Positions 34,229-42,882 are shown, counted from the stretch's first letter. The stretch is 64,000 nucleotides of DNA from Ancylobacter amanitiformis (GCF_030814815.1 NZ_JAUSVR010000016.1:1-64000); one strand, 5' to 3'. The notes: generated by a model not told the origin, from the letters alone. Translations and numbers: made by a program.

Positions 34229-35245
34229 GTGAACAACGCACAGGTCGCCGTTTTGATCCACGCCGCTCCCCTTCCCTCGCTTGAGGCCCTGGTCGACGGT
34301 GTGCGCGCCGGGCGCCGGGCGATGCTCGCCCGTGCCATCACGCTGGTGGAATCGCGCAAGGCCGCGCACCGCACGCTGGCCGAGGCACTGCTGCAGGCGC
34401 TGCTGCCGCAGACCGGGCGAGCGGTGCGGGTGGGCATTACCGGCGTGCCGGGCGTAGGCAAGTCGACCACCATAGACGCGCTCGGCACGCATCTTCTGGC
34501 CCAGGGCCACCGCGTCGCCGTGCTGGCGGTCGATCCCTCCTCGACCCGCACCGGCGGCTCGATCCTCGGCGACAAGACCCGCATGGCGCGCCTGTCGATG
34601 GACGAGCGCGCCTTCGTGCGCCCCTCGCCTTCCGCCGGCACGCTGGGCGGGGTGGCGGCGCGCACCCGCGAGACCATGCTGCTGTGCGAGGCGGCCGGCT
34701 ATGACGTGGTGCTGGTCGAGACGGTCGGCGTCGGCCAGTCGGAGACGGCGGTGGCGGACATGACCGACACCTTCCTCGTGCTCATGCTGCCCGGAGCGGG
34801 CGACGAGTTGCAGGGCATCAAGAAAGGCATCCTCGAACTGGCCGACATCGTCGCGGTGAACAAGGCGGATGGCGAGAACCTCCCGCGCGCCCGTGCGGCG
34901 GCCGGCGAATACCGCGCCGCGCTTCACGTTCTCGGCGGCCGCGAGGCGCATTGGGCGCCGCCGGTGCTCACCTATTCCGGCCTCACCGGCGCGGGCATCG
35001 AGGATGTGTGGAGCCAGGTGCTGCTGCATCGCGAGCGTTCCCGTCTCGCCGGCGCGTTCGCGGCCAAGCGCAGCGCGCAGCAGGTCAAGTGGATGTGGAC
35101 GCTGTTCGACGACCGGCTGCGCGGGCGCATGCGCGCGGACCCCGTGCTGCGGGCCGAGGTGCCGGCCATCGAGCGCGCGGTGGCCGATGGCCGCCTCGCC
35201 CCCACGCTTGGCGCCTCACGCGTCGCCGCGCTGCTGGGTGTGTGA
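34229..35245 (+). CDS. meaB: Methylmalonyl-CoA mutase-associated GTPase
   Basis: 338 residues, G3E-family P-loop GTPase. It has [12 protein letters not shown] (69-80), [36 protein letters not shown] and NKADG. MeaB protects and gates cobalamin loading of methylmalonyl-CoA or related acyl-CoA mutases. No mutase gene is in the window. Start is GTG 34229. Length is typical (about 330). Confidence 0.93.
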   Translation: MNNAQVAVLIHAAPLPSLEALVDGVRAGRRAMLARAITLVESRKAAHRTLAEALLQALLPQTGRAVRVGITGVPGVGKSTTIDALGTHLLAQGHRVAVLAVDPSSTRTGGSILGDKTRMARLSMDERAFVRPSPSAGTLGGVAARTRETMLLCEAAGYDVVLVETVGVGQSETAVADMTDTFLVLMLPGAGDELQGIKKGILELADIVAVNKADGENLPRARAAAGEYRAALHVLGGREAHWAPPVLTYSGLTGAGIEDVWSQVLLHRERSRLAGAFAAKRSAQQVKWMWTLFDDRLRGRMRADPVLRAEVPAIERAVADGRLAPTLGASRVAALLGV

Positions 35246-35367
35246 GGCCCGCTCGCGGCCATCAAAGCAGTGGACAGGCGCGCGCGCAGGACCGACACTC
35301 CCGCCGCGTGAGCAGGCGTGCAATCGAAACAAGGCGTCGTCATCAACGGCGCGCAGGGAGGCACGAC

Positions 35368-35751
35368 ATGACCAAGCAGGATCTCGCGGGACGCCGGGTG
35401 TTCCTGGTCGAGGACGAATCACTGGTCGCCATGATGATCGAGGAGATGATCGAGGAGCTTGGCGGCACGGTCGTCGGCACGGAATCGGGCATTAACGGCG
35501 CGCTCGACTTCATCGCCTCGCGACATTCGGAGATCGATGTCGCGCTGCTCGACGTCAACCTCAATGGCAATCGCAGCTACCCGATCGCGCAGGCCGTGTC
35601 CGGCCACGGCATCCCTCTGGTGTTCGCGACCGGCTATGCCGATAATGACCTGCTCGCCGAATGGCGTGACCGGCCGACCCTTGCCAAGCCATTCCAACTG
35701 GCCGAACTCGAAGGCGCTCTGGCGCTGGCGCTCAAGCCGGGTCCCGGCTGA
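35368..35751 (+). CDS. Single-domain response regulator
   Basis: 127 residues, receiver domain only. Phospho-acceptor Asp62 in ALLDVNLNG, acidic pair Glu15/Asp16 (FLVEDES), and Lys in TLAKPFQ. There is no output domain, so it probably works as a phosphorelay shuttle or inhibitor. FATGYADNDLL is like receivers in rhizobial CckA/HWE-kinase systems. No kinase gene is adjacent. ATG 35368 follows GGGAGG. Confidence 0.88.
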   Translation: MTKQDLAGRRVFLVEDESLVAMMIEEMIEELGGTVVGTESGINGALDFIASRHSEIDVALLDVNLNGNRSYPIAQAVSGHGIPLVFATGYADNDLLAEWRDRPTLAKPFQLAELEGALALALKPGPG

Positions 35752-35812
35752 CGCCGCGCCCGCGCATCGAGGCGGCGTGCCCATCCCGCCCCATCCCGGC
35801 AGCGCTCCATCG

Positions 35813-36514
35813 TTGACACACCCCCTCGCGTCTCCACGATTGCTGATCACCGGTTTCGGCCGCTTCCCCGGCGCGCCGGCCAATCCCTCCGGCACGCTGG
35901 CGCGCGCCCTCGCCCGCTCGCGCCGTCTCGGCAGGCTCGCTGTCGAATTTCGGGTACTGCCGACGGCGTGGGAGGAGGCACAGGCCTTTCCCGCGCTGCT
36001 GCAGCGGCTTTCCCCCGACATCGTGCTGATGCTCGGCCTCGCCGGGCGACGGCGCGCTATCTGCGTGGAGCGGATCGCCCGGCGGGCGAGCGGCGGGTTT
36101 CCCGATGTCCGCCGCCGCCGCCCCGCCGCGCGCCCAGTGGAAAGCCCGGTGGGGGGCCAAGTGGGGGGCCAGGTGGAAAGCCCGATAAAAACGAGCGCCG
36201 CCCTGCGGCGCTGCGCGGCGGATGCGGTCGATCTCGTGCACGCCCTGCGGGCCGCGCATGCGCCTGCCCGGGTGTCGCGCGATGCGGGGCGCTATATCTG
36301 CAATGCTCTCGCCTATGGCGCCTATGGCTGGGCCCGCGCGGCGGAACCGGCGCGACGGGCGGTGTTCGTGCACATTCCCTATCCCCGCGCCGGCCTGACG
36401 GGCCAGGCCCTGCTGCGGGCGCTGGAAGCGCTGGTACTACGCCTCGTCGCGCAGCACCGGCAAGCTCACCTCAACCGGCCGCACCTCATGGCGATGGTGG
36501 CATCTCCACCGTGA
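35813..36514 (+). CDS. C15-family (pyroglutamyl-peptidase-like) peptidase
   Basis: About 233 residues. LLITGFGRFPGAPANPSG is the conserved N-terminus, with catalytic Glu probably in ICVERIARR, Cys in GRYICNALAYGAYGW and His in AVFVHIPYP, so the catalytic triad looks complete. It would remove N-terminal pyroglutamate. A 12 bp tandem array encodes an inserted VESPVGGQVGGQVESP stretch in place of the usual surface loop. Start is uncertain: TTG 35813 or GTG 35777. Confidence 0.75.
   Translation: MTHPLASPRLLITGFGRFPGAPANPSGTLARALARSRRLGRLAVEFRVLPTAWEEAQAFPALLQRLSPDIVLMLGLAGRRRAICVERIARRASGGFPDVRRRRPAARPVESPVGGQVGGQVESPIKTSAALRRCAADAVDLVHALRAAHAPARVSRDAGRYICNALAYGAYGWARAAEPARRAVFVHIPYPRAGLTGQALLRALEALVLRLVAQHRQAHLNRPHLMAMVASPP
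36137..36184. repeat. 12 bp tandem repeat, 4 copies, inside the C15 peptidase gene
   Basis: GTGGAAAGCCCG, GTGGGGGGCCAA, GTGGGGGGCCAG, GTGGAAAGCCCG in an A-B-B-A pattern from 36137 to 36184, in frame. Confidence 0.85.
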
Positions 36515-36821
36515 TCCGGATCGACGCGTACCAGGCGGCGAGGTTGGCGATGTCGGCATCGGACAGTCCCTTGGCGACCACGGTCATCATCTCGTTTTCG
36601 CGGCGACCGGCGCGGAAATCCTCCAGCGCCTTCGCGAGATAGATGTCGACCTGTCCGGCGAGGTTGGGCGCCGTGGGCAATTGCGACATGCCGTTGCTGC
36701 CGTGGCAGACCGCGCATTGCGCGGATGCCTTGGCGCGCCCGGCCTTGGCATCCTGCGCCATGGCCGGCGCGCATAGCAGCATCGATGCCGCGAGGAGCGG
36801 CACGCAGAAGACGACTTTCAT
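36486..36821 (-). CDS. Periplasmic class I cytochrome c
   Basis: 111 residues with a signal peptide (VVFCVPLLAASMLLCAPAMA) and one heme c site, CAVCH (Cys36, Cys39, His40). NLAGQ and an EMM methionine are the likely sixth-ligand region, as in the c553/c4-like group. It follows the sorbosone-dehydrogenase-like gene by 69 bp on the same strand and could accept electrons from it. The 3' end overlaps the convergent C15 peptidase gene by 29 bp. Confidence 0.87.
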   Translation of the reverse strand: MKVVFCVPLLAASMLLCAPAMAQDAKAGRAKASAQCAVCHGSNGMSQLPTAPNLAGQVDIYLAKALEDFRAGRRENEMMTVVAKGLSDADIANLAAWYASIRITVEMPPSP

Positions 36822-36890
36822 CTGGTAATCCCGGACCTGGAGATAAGACCCCCGCGACCGTGACGGCCGCGGGGATGCGCATGCGAGGGC

Positions 36891-38186
36891 TCAATTGTCG
36901 CCGTACGAAATGCGGTAGATCGCGCCGGCCGTGTCGTCCGAGACCAGCAGCGAACCGTCATTGAGCTGCGCCACCGACGCAGGCCGGCCCAGATATTCCC
37001 CGTTCGGCGTCAGCCAGCCCGAGGCGAACACCTCGGTCTTATCGGCGGTGCCGTCCTCCTTCAGCGTGGTGAACATCACCCGCGCCCCGACCGGCGTGGT
37101 GCGGTTCCACGAGCCGTGCTGCACCGAGAAGATGCCGCCGCGATAGGCTTGCGGGAACTGCTGGCCGGAATAGAAGGTCATGCCGAGATCGGCCGCGTGC
37201 GCCGCCATCTCCACTTCCGGCTTCACCGCATCGGCGGGCGGCGTCTGGTCCTTGTATTCGACCGTGCGCACCGAGCCGCCGCCGAAATAGGGGAAGCCGA
37301 AATTCTCGCCTTCCTTGGTGGCGCGGTTCAGTTCGCCGGGCGGGATGTCGTCACCCATGCCGTCGACCTGATTGTCGGTGAACCACAGGGTCTTGTCCCT
37401 AGGGTTGAAGTCCATGCCCACCGAGTTGCGCACCCCGGTCGCATAGACCTCGCGGTTCTTGCCGTCGCGATCCATGCGCACGATGCCGCTCATGCCGACC
37501 TTCTTGTAGAGGTCCATCTTCTCCTTGGGGAAGACGTTGAAGGGCTGGCCGAGCGTTATGTAGAGCTTGTCATCGGGCCCGATACGGCAGACGCGGGCGG
37601 TGTGGTTGAAGGATTCCTCCGTCACCGGGATCAGGTCACCCTGCTTGACCACCTGAAAGGCGGCGACATCGGGCCCCTCGTAGAAGAACTCCGCCGCCGG
37701 GAACAGCAGCACGCGGTTCTGCTCGCTGACGAAGAGGAAGCCGTCCTTGGAAAAGCATACGCCGTTGGGCAGCTTGAACTGGATGGAGGGCGCGAAGACT
37801 TTCACCTCGTCGGCGACGCGGTCCTTGTCGCGGTCCGTCACCGCCCAGACCTTGGACTTGCGGGTGCCGACAAAGACCACGCCGGCGGAGGGGCCGACCG
37901 CCATCTCGCGGGCGTCCGGCACGATGGCGTAGAGCGAAATCTTGAAGCCTTCCGGCAGCTTGATCCCCGCCAGCGTCTTGTTGAACGCGGCGACGCGCGG
38001 CCCGGTCTGCGGCACCGTCTCCATCTCCATGGAGGCGCCGGTGGACTGGAAGTTGGACAGTTTATCGAGATTGTCGGTCGACTGGGCGAGAGCGCCGGAA
38101 ACGCCGGCCGACAGCACCATGGCACCGGCCAGTATCGTCGACGCCATCAGAGCGCCGGCCCGCTGGCCGCGCGGGTTCTTGGTCAT
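36891..38186 (-). CDS. Secreted PQQ-type beta-propeller dehydrogenase, L-sorbosone dehydrogenase-like
   Basis: 431 residues with a signal peptide (ALMASTILAGAMVLSAGVSG). The blades carry motifs of the soluble sugar/sorbosone dehydrogenase (GDH-type) beta-propeller: LPNGVCFSKDGFLFVSEQ, FNVFPKEK, ATGVRNSVGMDFNPRDKTLW, and FGFPYFGGG, with SVQHGSWNRTTPVGARV near the end. It would oxidise aldoses or aldehydes in the periplasm using PQQ, if PQQ is made. The cytochrome c gene follows it. ATG 38186 has AGGAGG. Confidence 0.82.
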   Translation of the reverse strand: MTKNPRGQRAGALMASTILAGAMVLSAGVSGALAQSTDNLDKLSNFQSTGASMEMETVPQTGPRVAAFNKTLAGIKLPEGFKISLYAIVPDAREMAVGPSAGVVFVGTRKSKVWAVTDRDKDRVADEVKVFAPSIQFKLPNGVCFSKDGFLFVSEQNRVLLFPAAEFFYEGPDVAAFQVVKQGDLIPVTEESFNHTARVCRIGPDDKLYITLGQPFNVFPKEKMDLYKKVGMSGIVRMDRDGKNREVYATGVRNSVGMDFNPRDKTLWFTDNQVDGMGDDIPPGELNRATKEGENFGFPYFGGGSVRTVEYKDQTPPADAVKPEVEMAAHAADLGMTFYSGQQFPQAYRGGIFSVQHGSWNRTTPVGARVMFTTLKEDGTADKTEVFASGWLTPNGEYLGRPASVAQLNDGSLLVSDDTAGAIYRISYGDN

Positions 38187-38535
38187 GGGGTTCCTCCTAG
38201 GAATGCCGAACCTCGAGCGGGTCCGTTGCGCGGGCACGCTAGCATGGCAAATGCAGGCGATAAGTCAGCACTGATGCCGCTTATGGCAAAAAACTGGACA
38301 ATTTTGCTTACCAGAGATCGGCTTCATCAAAATGTGGCATGCCAATACTACATCGACACTGCGGCACGCATAAAATATATTCATTATAATTCATGCCGTG
38401 AGCACCTGCCGTGAGCACCTGCCGCGGGAGACCCATGGCCAAGGCGGGCGACCCGCGACGATCGCAGGCATTTTCCGGCGCGCGAATTCTGCTAAGGCGG
38501 AGAGTGGAATTCTCCCCGGTGGCGAGGCGCGTCCT
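38187..38535. other. 349 bp AT-richer divergent spacer
   Basis: It lies between the divergent sorbosone-dehydrogenase-like and tauE genes. The stretch 38280-38395 is notably AT-rich, includes TATAAT at 38385-38390 without a clear -35, and ends in a 13 bp duplication (GCCGTGAGCACCT at 38395 and 38408). No ORF is supported. Confidence 0.5.
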
Positions 38536-39462
38536 GTGACCATCTACCTGCCGATCGCGGAACTGCCGGTGAATGTCTTCACCCTTCTCGCCATGGGCGT
38601 GGCGGTGGGGTTCATATCGGGCATGTTCGGTGTCGGCGGCGGCTTCCTGATGACGCCGCTGCTCATCTTCCTGGGCGTGTCGCCCGCGGTGGCGGTGGCG
38701 AGCGTGAGCACCCACATGGCCGCCTCGTCCTTCTCCGGCGCGCTCACCTACTGGCGCCGCGGGCAGGTCGACCTGCAACTGGGGGCCGTGCTGCTGGCGG
38801 GAGGGCTCGCCGGCACGCTGGCGGGTGTCATCACCTTCAAGATCCTGCGCAGCTTCGGCCAGCTCGATCTGGTCATCGCCGTCGCCTATATCGTGCTGCT
38901 CGGCACGATCGGCTCGCTGATGGTGGTGGAGGGGCTCGGGGCGGTCATCCGCCGGCGGCGCGGCGTGAAGGCGCCGGTGGCGCGGCCCGGCGCGCATCCC
39001 TTGTTCCTGCGCCTGCCATTCAAGATGCGCTTCCGGCAATCGCACATTTATGTCTCGGTCATCCCGGTGGTCACGATCAGCTTCGCGATCGGCTTCCTCG
39101 GCGCGCTGATGGGCATTGGCGGCGGCTTCATCCTCGTGCCGGCGCTGATCTACCTGCTGCGCGTGCCCACCGTGACCTCGGTGGGCACGTCGCTGCTGCT
39201 GACGCTCTTCACCATGTTCGCGGCCATCATCATGCATGCCGTGCTGAACCAGACGGTGGATGCCGTGCTGGGCCTCGTTCTGATGATCGGCGGCACGGTC
39301 GGCGCGCAGTTTGGCGCGCGGGCGGGCCAGACGCTGAAGGCGGAGAACCTGCGGCTGCTGCTGGGGCTGCTGGTGCTGGCGGTCGGCCTGCGTGTCGCGT
39401 GGGACCAGATCGCGCGGCCCGCCGACCTCTATTCCGTCATCATCGACGAGCGGACGCCATGA
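38536..39462 (+). CDS. TauE/SafE-family sulfite exporter-like permease
   Basis: 308 residues, about eight membrane helices in two repeats. The family glycine motifs occur once per half: ISGMFGVGGGFLMTPLL and LGALMGIGGGFILVPAL. The TauE/SafE family exports sulfite, sulfoacetate or other organosulfur anions. It overlaps the TIGR02186 gene by 4 nt (ATGA), a conserved pairing. Start GTG 38536; the in-frame upstream codons to 38398 are unlike the family. Confidence 0.88.
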   Translation: MTIYLPIAELPVNVFTLLAMGVAVGFISGMFGVGGGFLMTPLLIFLGVSPAVAVASVSTHMAASSFSGALTYWRRGQVDLQLGAVLLAGGLAGTLAGVITFKILRSFGQLDLVIAVAYIVLLGTIGSLMVVEGLGAVIRRRRGVKAPVARPGAHPLFLRLPFKMRFRQSHIYVSVIPVVTISFAIGFLGALMGIGGGFILVPALIYLLRVPTVTSVGTSLLLTLFTMFAAIIMHAVLNQTVDAVLGLVLMIGGTVGAQFGARAGQTLKAENLRLLLGLLVLAVGLRVAWDQIARPADLYSVIIDERTP

Positions 39463-40283
39463 GCGCCGCCCGTCGCGCCCGCGCCCGGTGGGACGCCCTG
39501 CGGCTCCTGCTGCTCGCCGCCGCGCTCGCGGCGTTTCCCGGCGTTGCCCGCGCGGACGGGCTGGTGCTGTCGCTGTCGAAAGCGCGCGTCACCATCACCT
39601 CCAGCTTCGCCGGCGAGAATATCGTGCTGTTCGGCGTCATCGAACCCGGCGCAGGCGCGGCGGCGACCGGCGCCTCCCCCGGCGCCTCCCCGGCCCCTGA
39701 CGTCGTCGTCACGGTGCGCGGGCCCAACCAGAGCTTTCTCGCCCGTCGCAAGGAGCGCCGGCTCGGCCTGTGGATCAATGTCGACAGCCGCAGCTTCCTC
39801 GCCGCTCCCTCCTACCTCGCCGTACTGAGCAACCGCGACCCCGCGCTGATGAGCGATGCCGACACGCTCCGGCAGGAACAGGCCGGCTTCGCCAATAACC
39901 GGCTGCTGCAGCGCATCGGGTCGGACTATGCCGACGTGGTGGCGCAGGACCCGTTCCGGCAGGCCTTCCTGCGGGTGAAGCAGGCGCAGGGGCTCTATGT
40001 CGAGGACCACACGGGAGTGGAGTTCATCGCCCCGCACATCTTCCGCGCGGTGTTCCCCATCCCCGGGCGGGCGCCGATCGGCACCTATGACGTCGTGGTC
40101 AAGGTCTTCGCCGACCGCACCCTGACGCAGCAGGCCGCGCTGCGGCTCGATGTCGCCAAGGTCGATTTCGAGCAGGCCGTGGCCGGCGCGGCGCAGGACC
40201 ACCCGTGGCTTTACGGCTTCATCTGCGCCTTCGGGGCGATCGCCGTCGGCTTCTGCGCCAATATCGTGTTCCGCCGCGACTGA
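39459..40283 (+). CDS. TIGR02186 family transmembrane protein
   Basis: 274 residues: signal peptide (LLLLAAALAAFPGVARA), a periplasmic beta-rich domain (LVLSLSKARVTITSSFAGEN, GPNQSFLARRKERRLGLWIN, PIGTYDVVVKVF), and one C-terminal membrane helix (GFICAFGAIAVGFCANIVF). TIGR02186 proteins are consistently encoded beside TauE/SafE permeases and may be an accessory domain for export; function unproven. Coupled to the TauE gene by ATGA overlap. Confidence 0.85.
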   Translation: MSAARRARARWDALRLLLLAAALAAFPGVARADGLVLSLSKARVTITSSFAGENIVLFGVIEPGAGAAATGASPGASPAPDVVVTVRGPNQSFLARRKERRLGLWINVDSRSFLAAPSYLAVLSNRDPALMSDADTLRQEQAGFANNRLLQRIGSDYADVVAQDPFRQAFLRVKQAQGLYVEDHTGVEFIAPHIFRAVFPIPGRAPIGTYDVVVKVFADRTLTQQAALRLDVAKVDFEQAVAGAAQDHPWLYGFICAFGAIAVGFCANIVFRRD

Positions 40284-40299
40284 TCGCCCGCTCTGCCGC

Positions 40300-41724
40300 T
40301 CACATCTTGGGCTCCGGCGCCACCGCGATGCCCGCGCGCTCCAGCACCCGCGCCGCGCGCAGCGCCGCCTCCTCCCTCCACGGCGCGGCGATCAGCTGCA
40401 CCGCGATGGGCAGCGGGTTGTCGGTGGCGATCGGCGCCGCCACCACCGGCAGGCCGACGAAGGAAATGGGCTGCGTGTAGATGCCGATATTGGGCCGCAC
40501 CAGCATCTCGCGCCCGTCGAGCACGAAGGTCGCCTGCCCGCTGCGCGGCGCGGGCACCGGCGTGGCGGGCGCGATCAGCACGTCCCAGTCGGCGAACAGT
40601 TCCACCGCCCGGTCGCGGAACCAGCGGCGGAAATTCTGCGCGCGGGCGATCCAGGCCGCCGGCAGCACGGCGCCGGCCAGCAGGCGCTCGCGCACGGCCG
40701 GGTCGAACTCGCCCGGCCGCTCGCGCAGCCGGTCAAGGTGCAGCGCCGCGCCTTCCGCCATGGTGATGAGATAGGCACTGGCCCGCGCCCGCTCGACCTC
40801 CGGCAGTTCCACGATCGTCGTGGCATCGAGCGCCCGCGCCGCGCGGGCCACGGCGTCATAGGCCTGCGGCGTGCCCGCGCGCGCGAACCAGCCGCCCAGC
40901 ACCGCGACACGCAGATGGCCCGGCTCATCAAGGCCGGGCAGCGTCGGCGCGGTCGGCCTGTCCGCCAGCGCGGCATCGTCCGGATCCGGACCGAGCAGGG
41001 CGTCATAGGTGGCGGCGAGATCGGCGACGTGGCGCGCGAACGGGCCGAGATGATCGAGGCTGGCGACGAAGGGAAAGCTGCGGGCGCGCGACAGCCGCCC
41101 ATAGGTCGGCTTCAGCCCGAAAATGCCGCAGAACGAGGAGGGCACGCGGATCGAGCCATTGGTGTCGGAGCCGAGCGAGAGCGGCACCAGCTTGCCCCCC
41201 ACCGCCGAGCCCGAGCCGCCGGAGGAGCCGCCCGACATGTGGCCGGTGTCGTGGGGATTGCGCGAATTGCCGTCATGCAGGTTCTCGCCGGTGAAGTCAT
41301 AGGCATATTCGCCCATGTTCAGGCCGCCCAGGCACACGGCCCCCGCCGCGGTCAACCGCTCCACCAGCGTGGCGTCGCGCGGGGCCGGCGGCCGGTCGCG
41401 GTTGATCCGCGAGCCCGCCCGGGTCGGCAGATCCCGAAGGTCGAACAGGTTCTTCACCGCGAAGGGCACGCCCGCCAGCGGGCCGAGCACCGCGCCGGCC
41501 GCCCGCCGGGCATCGATCGCTGCGGCCTCCGCCCGTGCCCGCGCGCTCGTGACATCGGTGAAGGCATTCAGCACCGGGTCGACCTGCGCGATGCGCGCCA
41601 GCGCCGCCTCGGTGACGGCGCGCGCGCTCACCTGCCCGGCGCTCACCGCGTTCGCCAGCGCGAGGGCGGGACCGGCCAGCAGGCGGGCGGCTTGCGTGTT
41701 CTCATTCATGACGGGCTCGCTCAC
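40300..41724 (-). CDS. AtzE-family amidohydrolase (amidase signature)
   Basis: 474 residues. The amidase-signature triad is visible: Lys in GVPFAVKNLFDL, cis-Ser and nucleophile Ser in MSGGSSGGSGSAVG, then LGSDTNGSIRVPSSFCGIFG. The AtzE branch hydrolyses 1-carboxybiuret or related carboxylated amides and needs a small AtzG partner. The preceding gene is AtzG-like and overlaps by GTGA, which supports the family call. Start is GTG 41724, or ATG 41709. Confidence 0.87.
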   Translation of the reverse strand: MSEPVMNENTQAARLLAGPALALANAVSAGQVSARAVTEAALARIAQVDPVLNAFTDVTSARARAEAAAIDARRAAGAVLGPLAGVPFAVKNLFDLRDLPTRAGSRINRDRPPAPRDATLVERLTAAGAVCLGGLNMGEYAYDFTGENLHDGNSRNPHDTGHMSGGSSGGSGSAVGGKLVPLSLGSDTNGSIRVPSSFCGIFGLKPTYGRLSRARSFPFVASLDHLGPFARHVADLAATYDALLGPDPDDAALADRPTAPTLPGLDEPGHLRVAVLGGWFARAGTPQAYDAVARAARALDATTIVELPEVERARASAYLITMAEGAALHLDRLRERPGEFDPAVRERLLAGAVLPAAWIARAQNFRRWFRDRAVELFADWDVLIAPATPVPAPRSGQATFVLDGREMLVRPNIGIYTQPISFVGLPVVAAPIATDNPLPIAVQLIAAPWREEAALRAARVLERAGIAVAPEPKM

Positions 41725-42011
41725 GGCACGTAGACCGGGGCGGGCTCGGCGTCGTCGGGCAGCGCAAAGGAGGTGACGAGCCGGGCCATGGCGATCGCCG
41801 TCGCCAGATGCATCACCACGCGCGGTCGCAGTTCCGGCTCCAGCGGCAGCCCCTCGATCGCCAGTCCGGCATCCAGCAGCGCGCCCGCCCCGCTGCCCGC
41901 CCCGCCGCCGCCCGCGCCCGTGTCACCCTGCCCGCTCATGCCTTGCCCGCTCATGCCCTGCCCGCTCATGCCCTGCCCCGTCATGCCTTGCCCGTGCCGA
42001 TCGCGGAACAT
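41721..42011 (-). CDS. AtzG-like (DUF4089) small subunit with N-terminal repeat extension
   Basis: About 96 residues. The C-terminal 60 residues (LDAGLAIEGLPLEPELRPRV, then VMHLATAIAMARLVTSFALP) match AtzG/DUF4089, the structural partner of AtzE. The N-terminal 35 residues are an unusual GQGMSGQGMSGQG low-complexity extension encoded by a 15 bp tandem array, not found in typical 65-70 residue AtzG proteins. Start ATG 42011 has GAGG upstream; ATG 42032 is alternative. Confidence 0.75.
   Translation of the reverse strand: MFRDRHGQGMTGQGMSGQGMSGQGMSGQGDTGAGGGGAGSGAGALLDAGLAIEGLPLEPELRPRVVMHLATAIAMARLVTSFALPDDAEPAPVYVP
41926..41985. repeat. 15 bp tandem repeat in the AtzG-like gene, 4 copies
   Basis: CCCTGCCCGCTCATG (41926), CCTTGCCCGCTCATG (41941), CCCTGCCCGCTCATG (41956), CCCTGCCCCGTCATG (41971), and a partial fifth copy. 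It encodes (S/T)GQGM units on the minus strand. Confidence 0.9.
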
Positions 42012-42184
42012 CGCCCGCCTCACCCGAGGCATACAGAAACCATGCCACGAAAGGCGCCATCACGCGTGCCGAGAGTGGATCGGCAGGGGATGGAGGGGCT
42101 GTTGTCCCCGATTGCAGCAGAAGGAGGCATATGCGGCCTTGCCAAGCGGCTGCCGCTTAATTAGGTTCCGCGCCGTTCTGGCAC

Positions 42185-42261
42185 GCAGCTGTAGCTCAGT
42201 TGGTTAGAGCGCCGGTCTGTGGAACCGGAGGTCGGTGGTTCGAGCCCACCCAGCTGTACCA
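42185..42261 (+). tRNA. tRNA-His (anticodon GUG)
   Basis: 77 nt with encoded CCA. Acceptor 5' GCAGCTG pairs with CAGCTGT, giving a terminal G-U pair, and the discriminator is A73. The D arm (GCTC...GAGC), the anticodon stem CCGGT/ACCGG with loop CTGTGGA (anticodon GTG), and the T arm GGTGG/CCACC with loop TTCGAGC are all present. There is no G-1 and no C73, as known for tRNA-His in this group of alphaproteobacteria. Confidence 0.95.
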
Positions 42262-42430
42262 GAGAATCACCCCCGACTCTCAATGCGTTGATGGCGGGTG
42301 GCGCCCTCGTCGCGGGTGAAGATGGCCTCACCGCCCTTCCAATCCCGGCCTCGTTGAACCATATGACGTCGTCGGCACCGATTCCGGCGCCGCACAACCC
42401 GCAGCCGAGCTGCAGACGATTGGATAGGCA

Positions 42431-42715
42431 TTGCACGTACTGGTCAGGGATAACAACGTCGATCAGGCCCTTCGGGTCCTCAAGAAGAAGATGCAGCGCG
42501 AAGGCGTCTTCCGCGAGATGAAGGCCCGGCGCTCCTATGAGAAGCCCTCCGAGCGCCGCAACCGCGAGGCCGCCGAGGCGGTTCGTCGCGCGCGCAAGGC
42601 GGCTCGCAAGCAGGCCGTTCGCGAAGGGCTGATTGCCGCGCCGAAGAAGAAGGAAATGGTCCGCCGCCCGTCCGCCCCGGGCATGGCCGGCCCCTCCGAA
42701 AGCAAGGCGACATAA
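42431..42715 (+). CDS. rpsU: 30S ribosomal protein S21
   Basis: 94 residues: [40 protein letters not shown] and [20 protein letters not shown]21 is a late-assembly small-subunit protein with a role in initiation. The start is TTG 42431; an in-frame TAG lies two codons upstream and no ATG or GTG is available, so the TTG is real. The C-terminal 25 residues are a longer tail than in enterobacteria, usual for alphaproteobacteria. Confidence 0.95.
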   Translation: MHVLVRDNNVDQALRVLKKKMQREGVFREMKARRSYEKPSERRNREAAEAVRRARKAARKQAVREGLIAAPKKKEMVRRPSAPGMAGPSESKAT

Positions 42716-42720
42716 CGCTT

Positions 42721-42790
42721 GCCGCCGAACTTTCGTTCGGGCATCCTTGATGCATCGATCTTGCATGTTGAACGTTGCCGGCGGCTTTTT
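42721..42790 (+). terminator. Probable rpsU terminator
   Basis: GCCGCCG (42721-42727) can pair with CGGCGGC (42779-42785), followed by TTTTT. A competing inner hairpin CCGAAC-TTTC-GTTCGG (42725-42740) is present. The long loop makes the exact terminator form uncertain. Confidence 0.4.
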
Positions 42791-42882
42791 GCCGTTTCGA
42801 ACTTCCGCTCAAATCGATGTCATCACGACCAGCGCAATGAGGCGCGCGGTCAACTATCTATGCTGTCTCTAGGGATTTCGTC

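Noticed and set aside
35368-35751. Response regulator as part of a two-component operon
   Set aside because: No histidine kinase frame is found on either side; it is an isolated receiver domain.
42185-42261. Integration site at tRNA-His
   Set aside because: No integrase gene and no duplicated tRNA 3' end downstream; the following genes are core (rpsU, cold shock).
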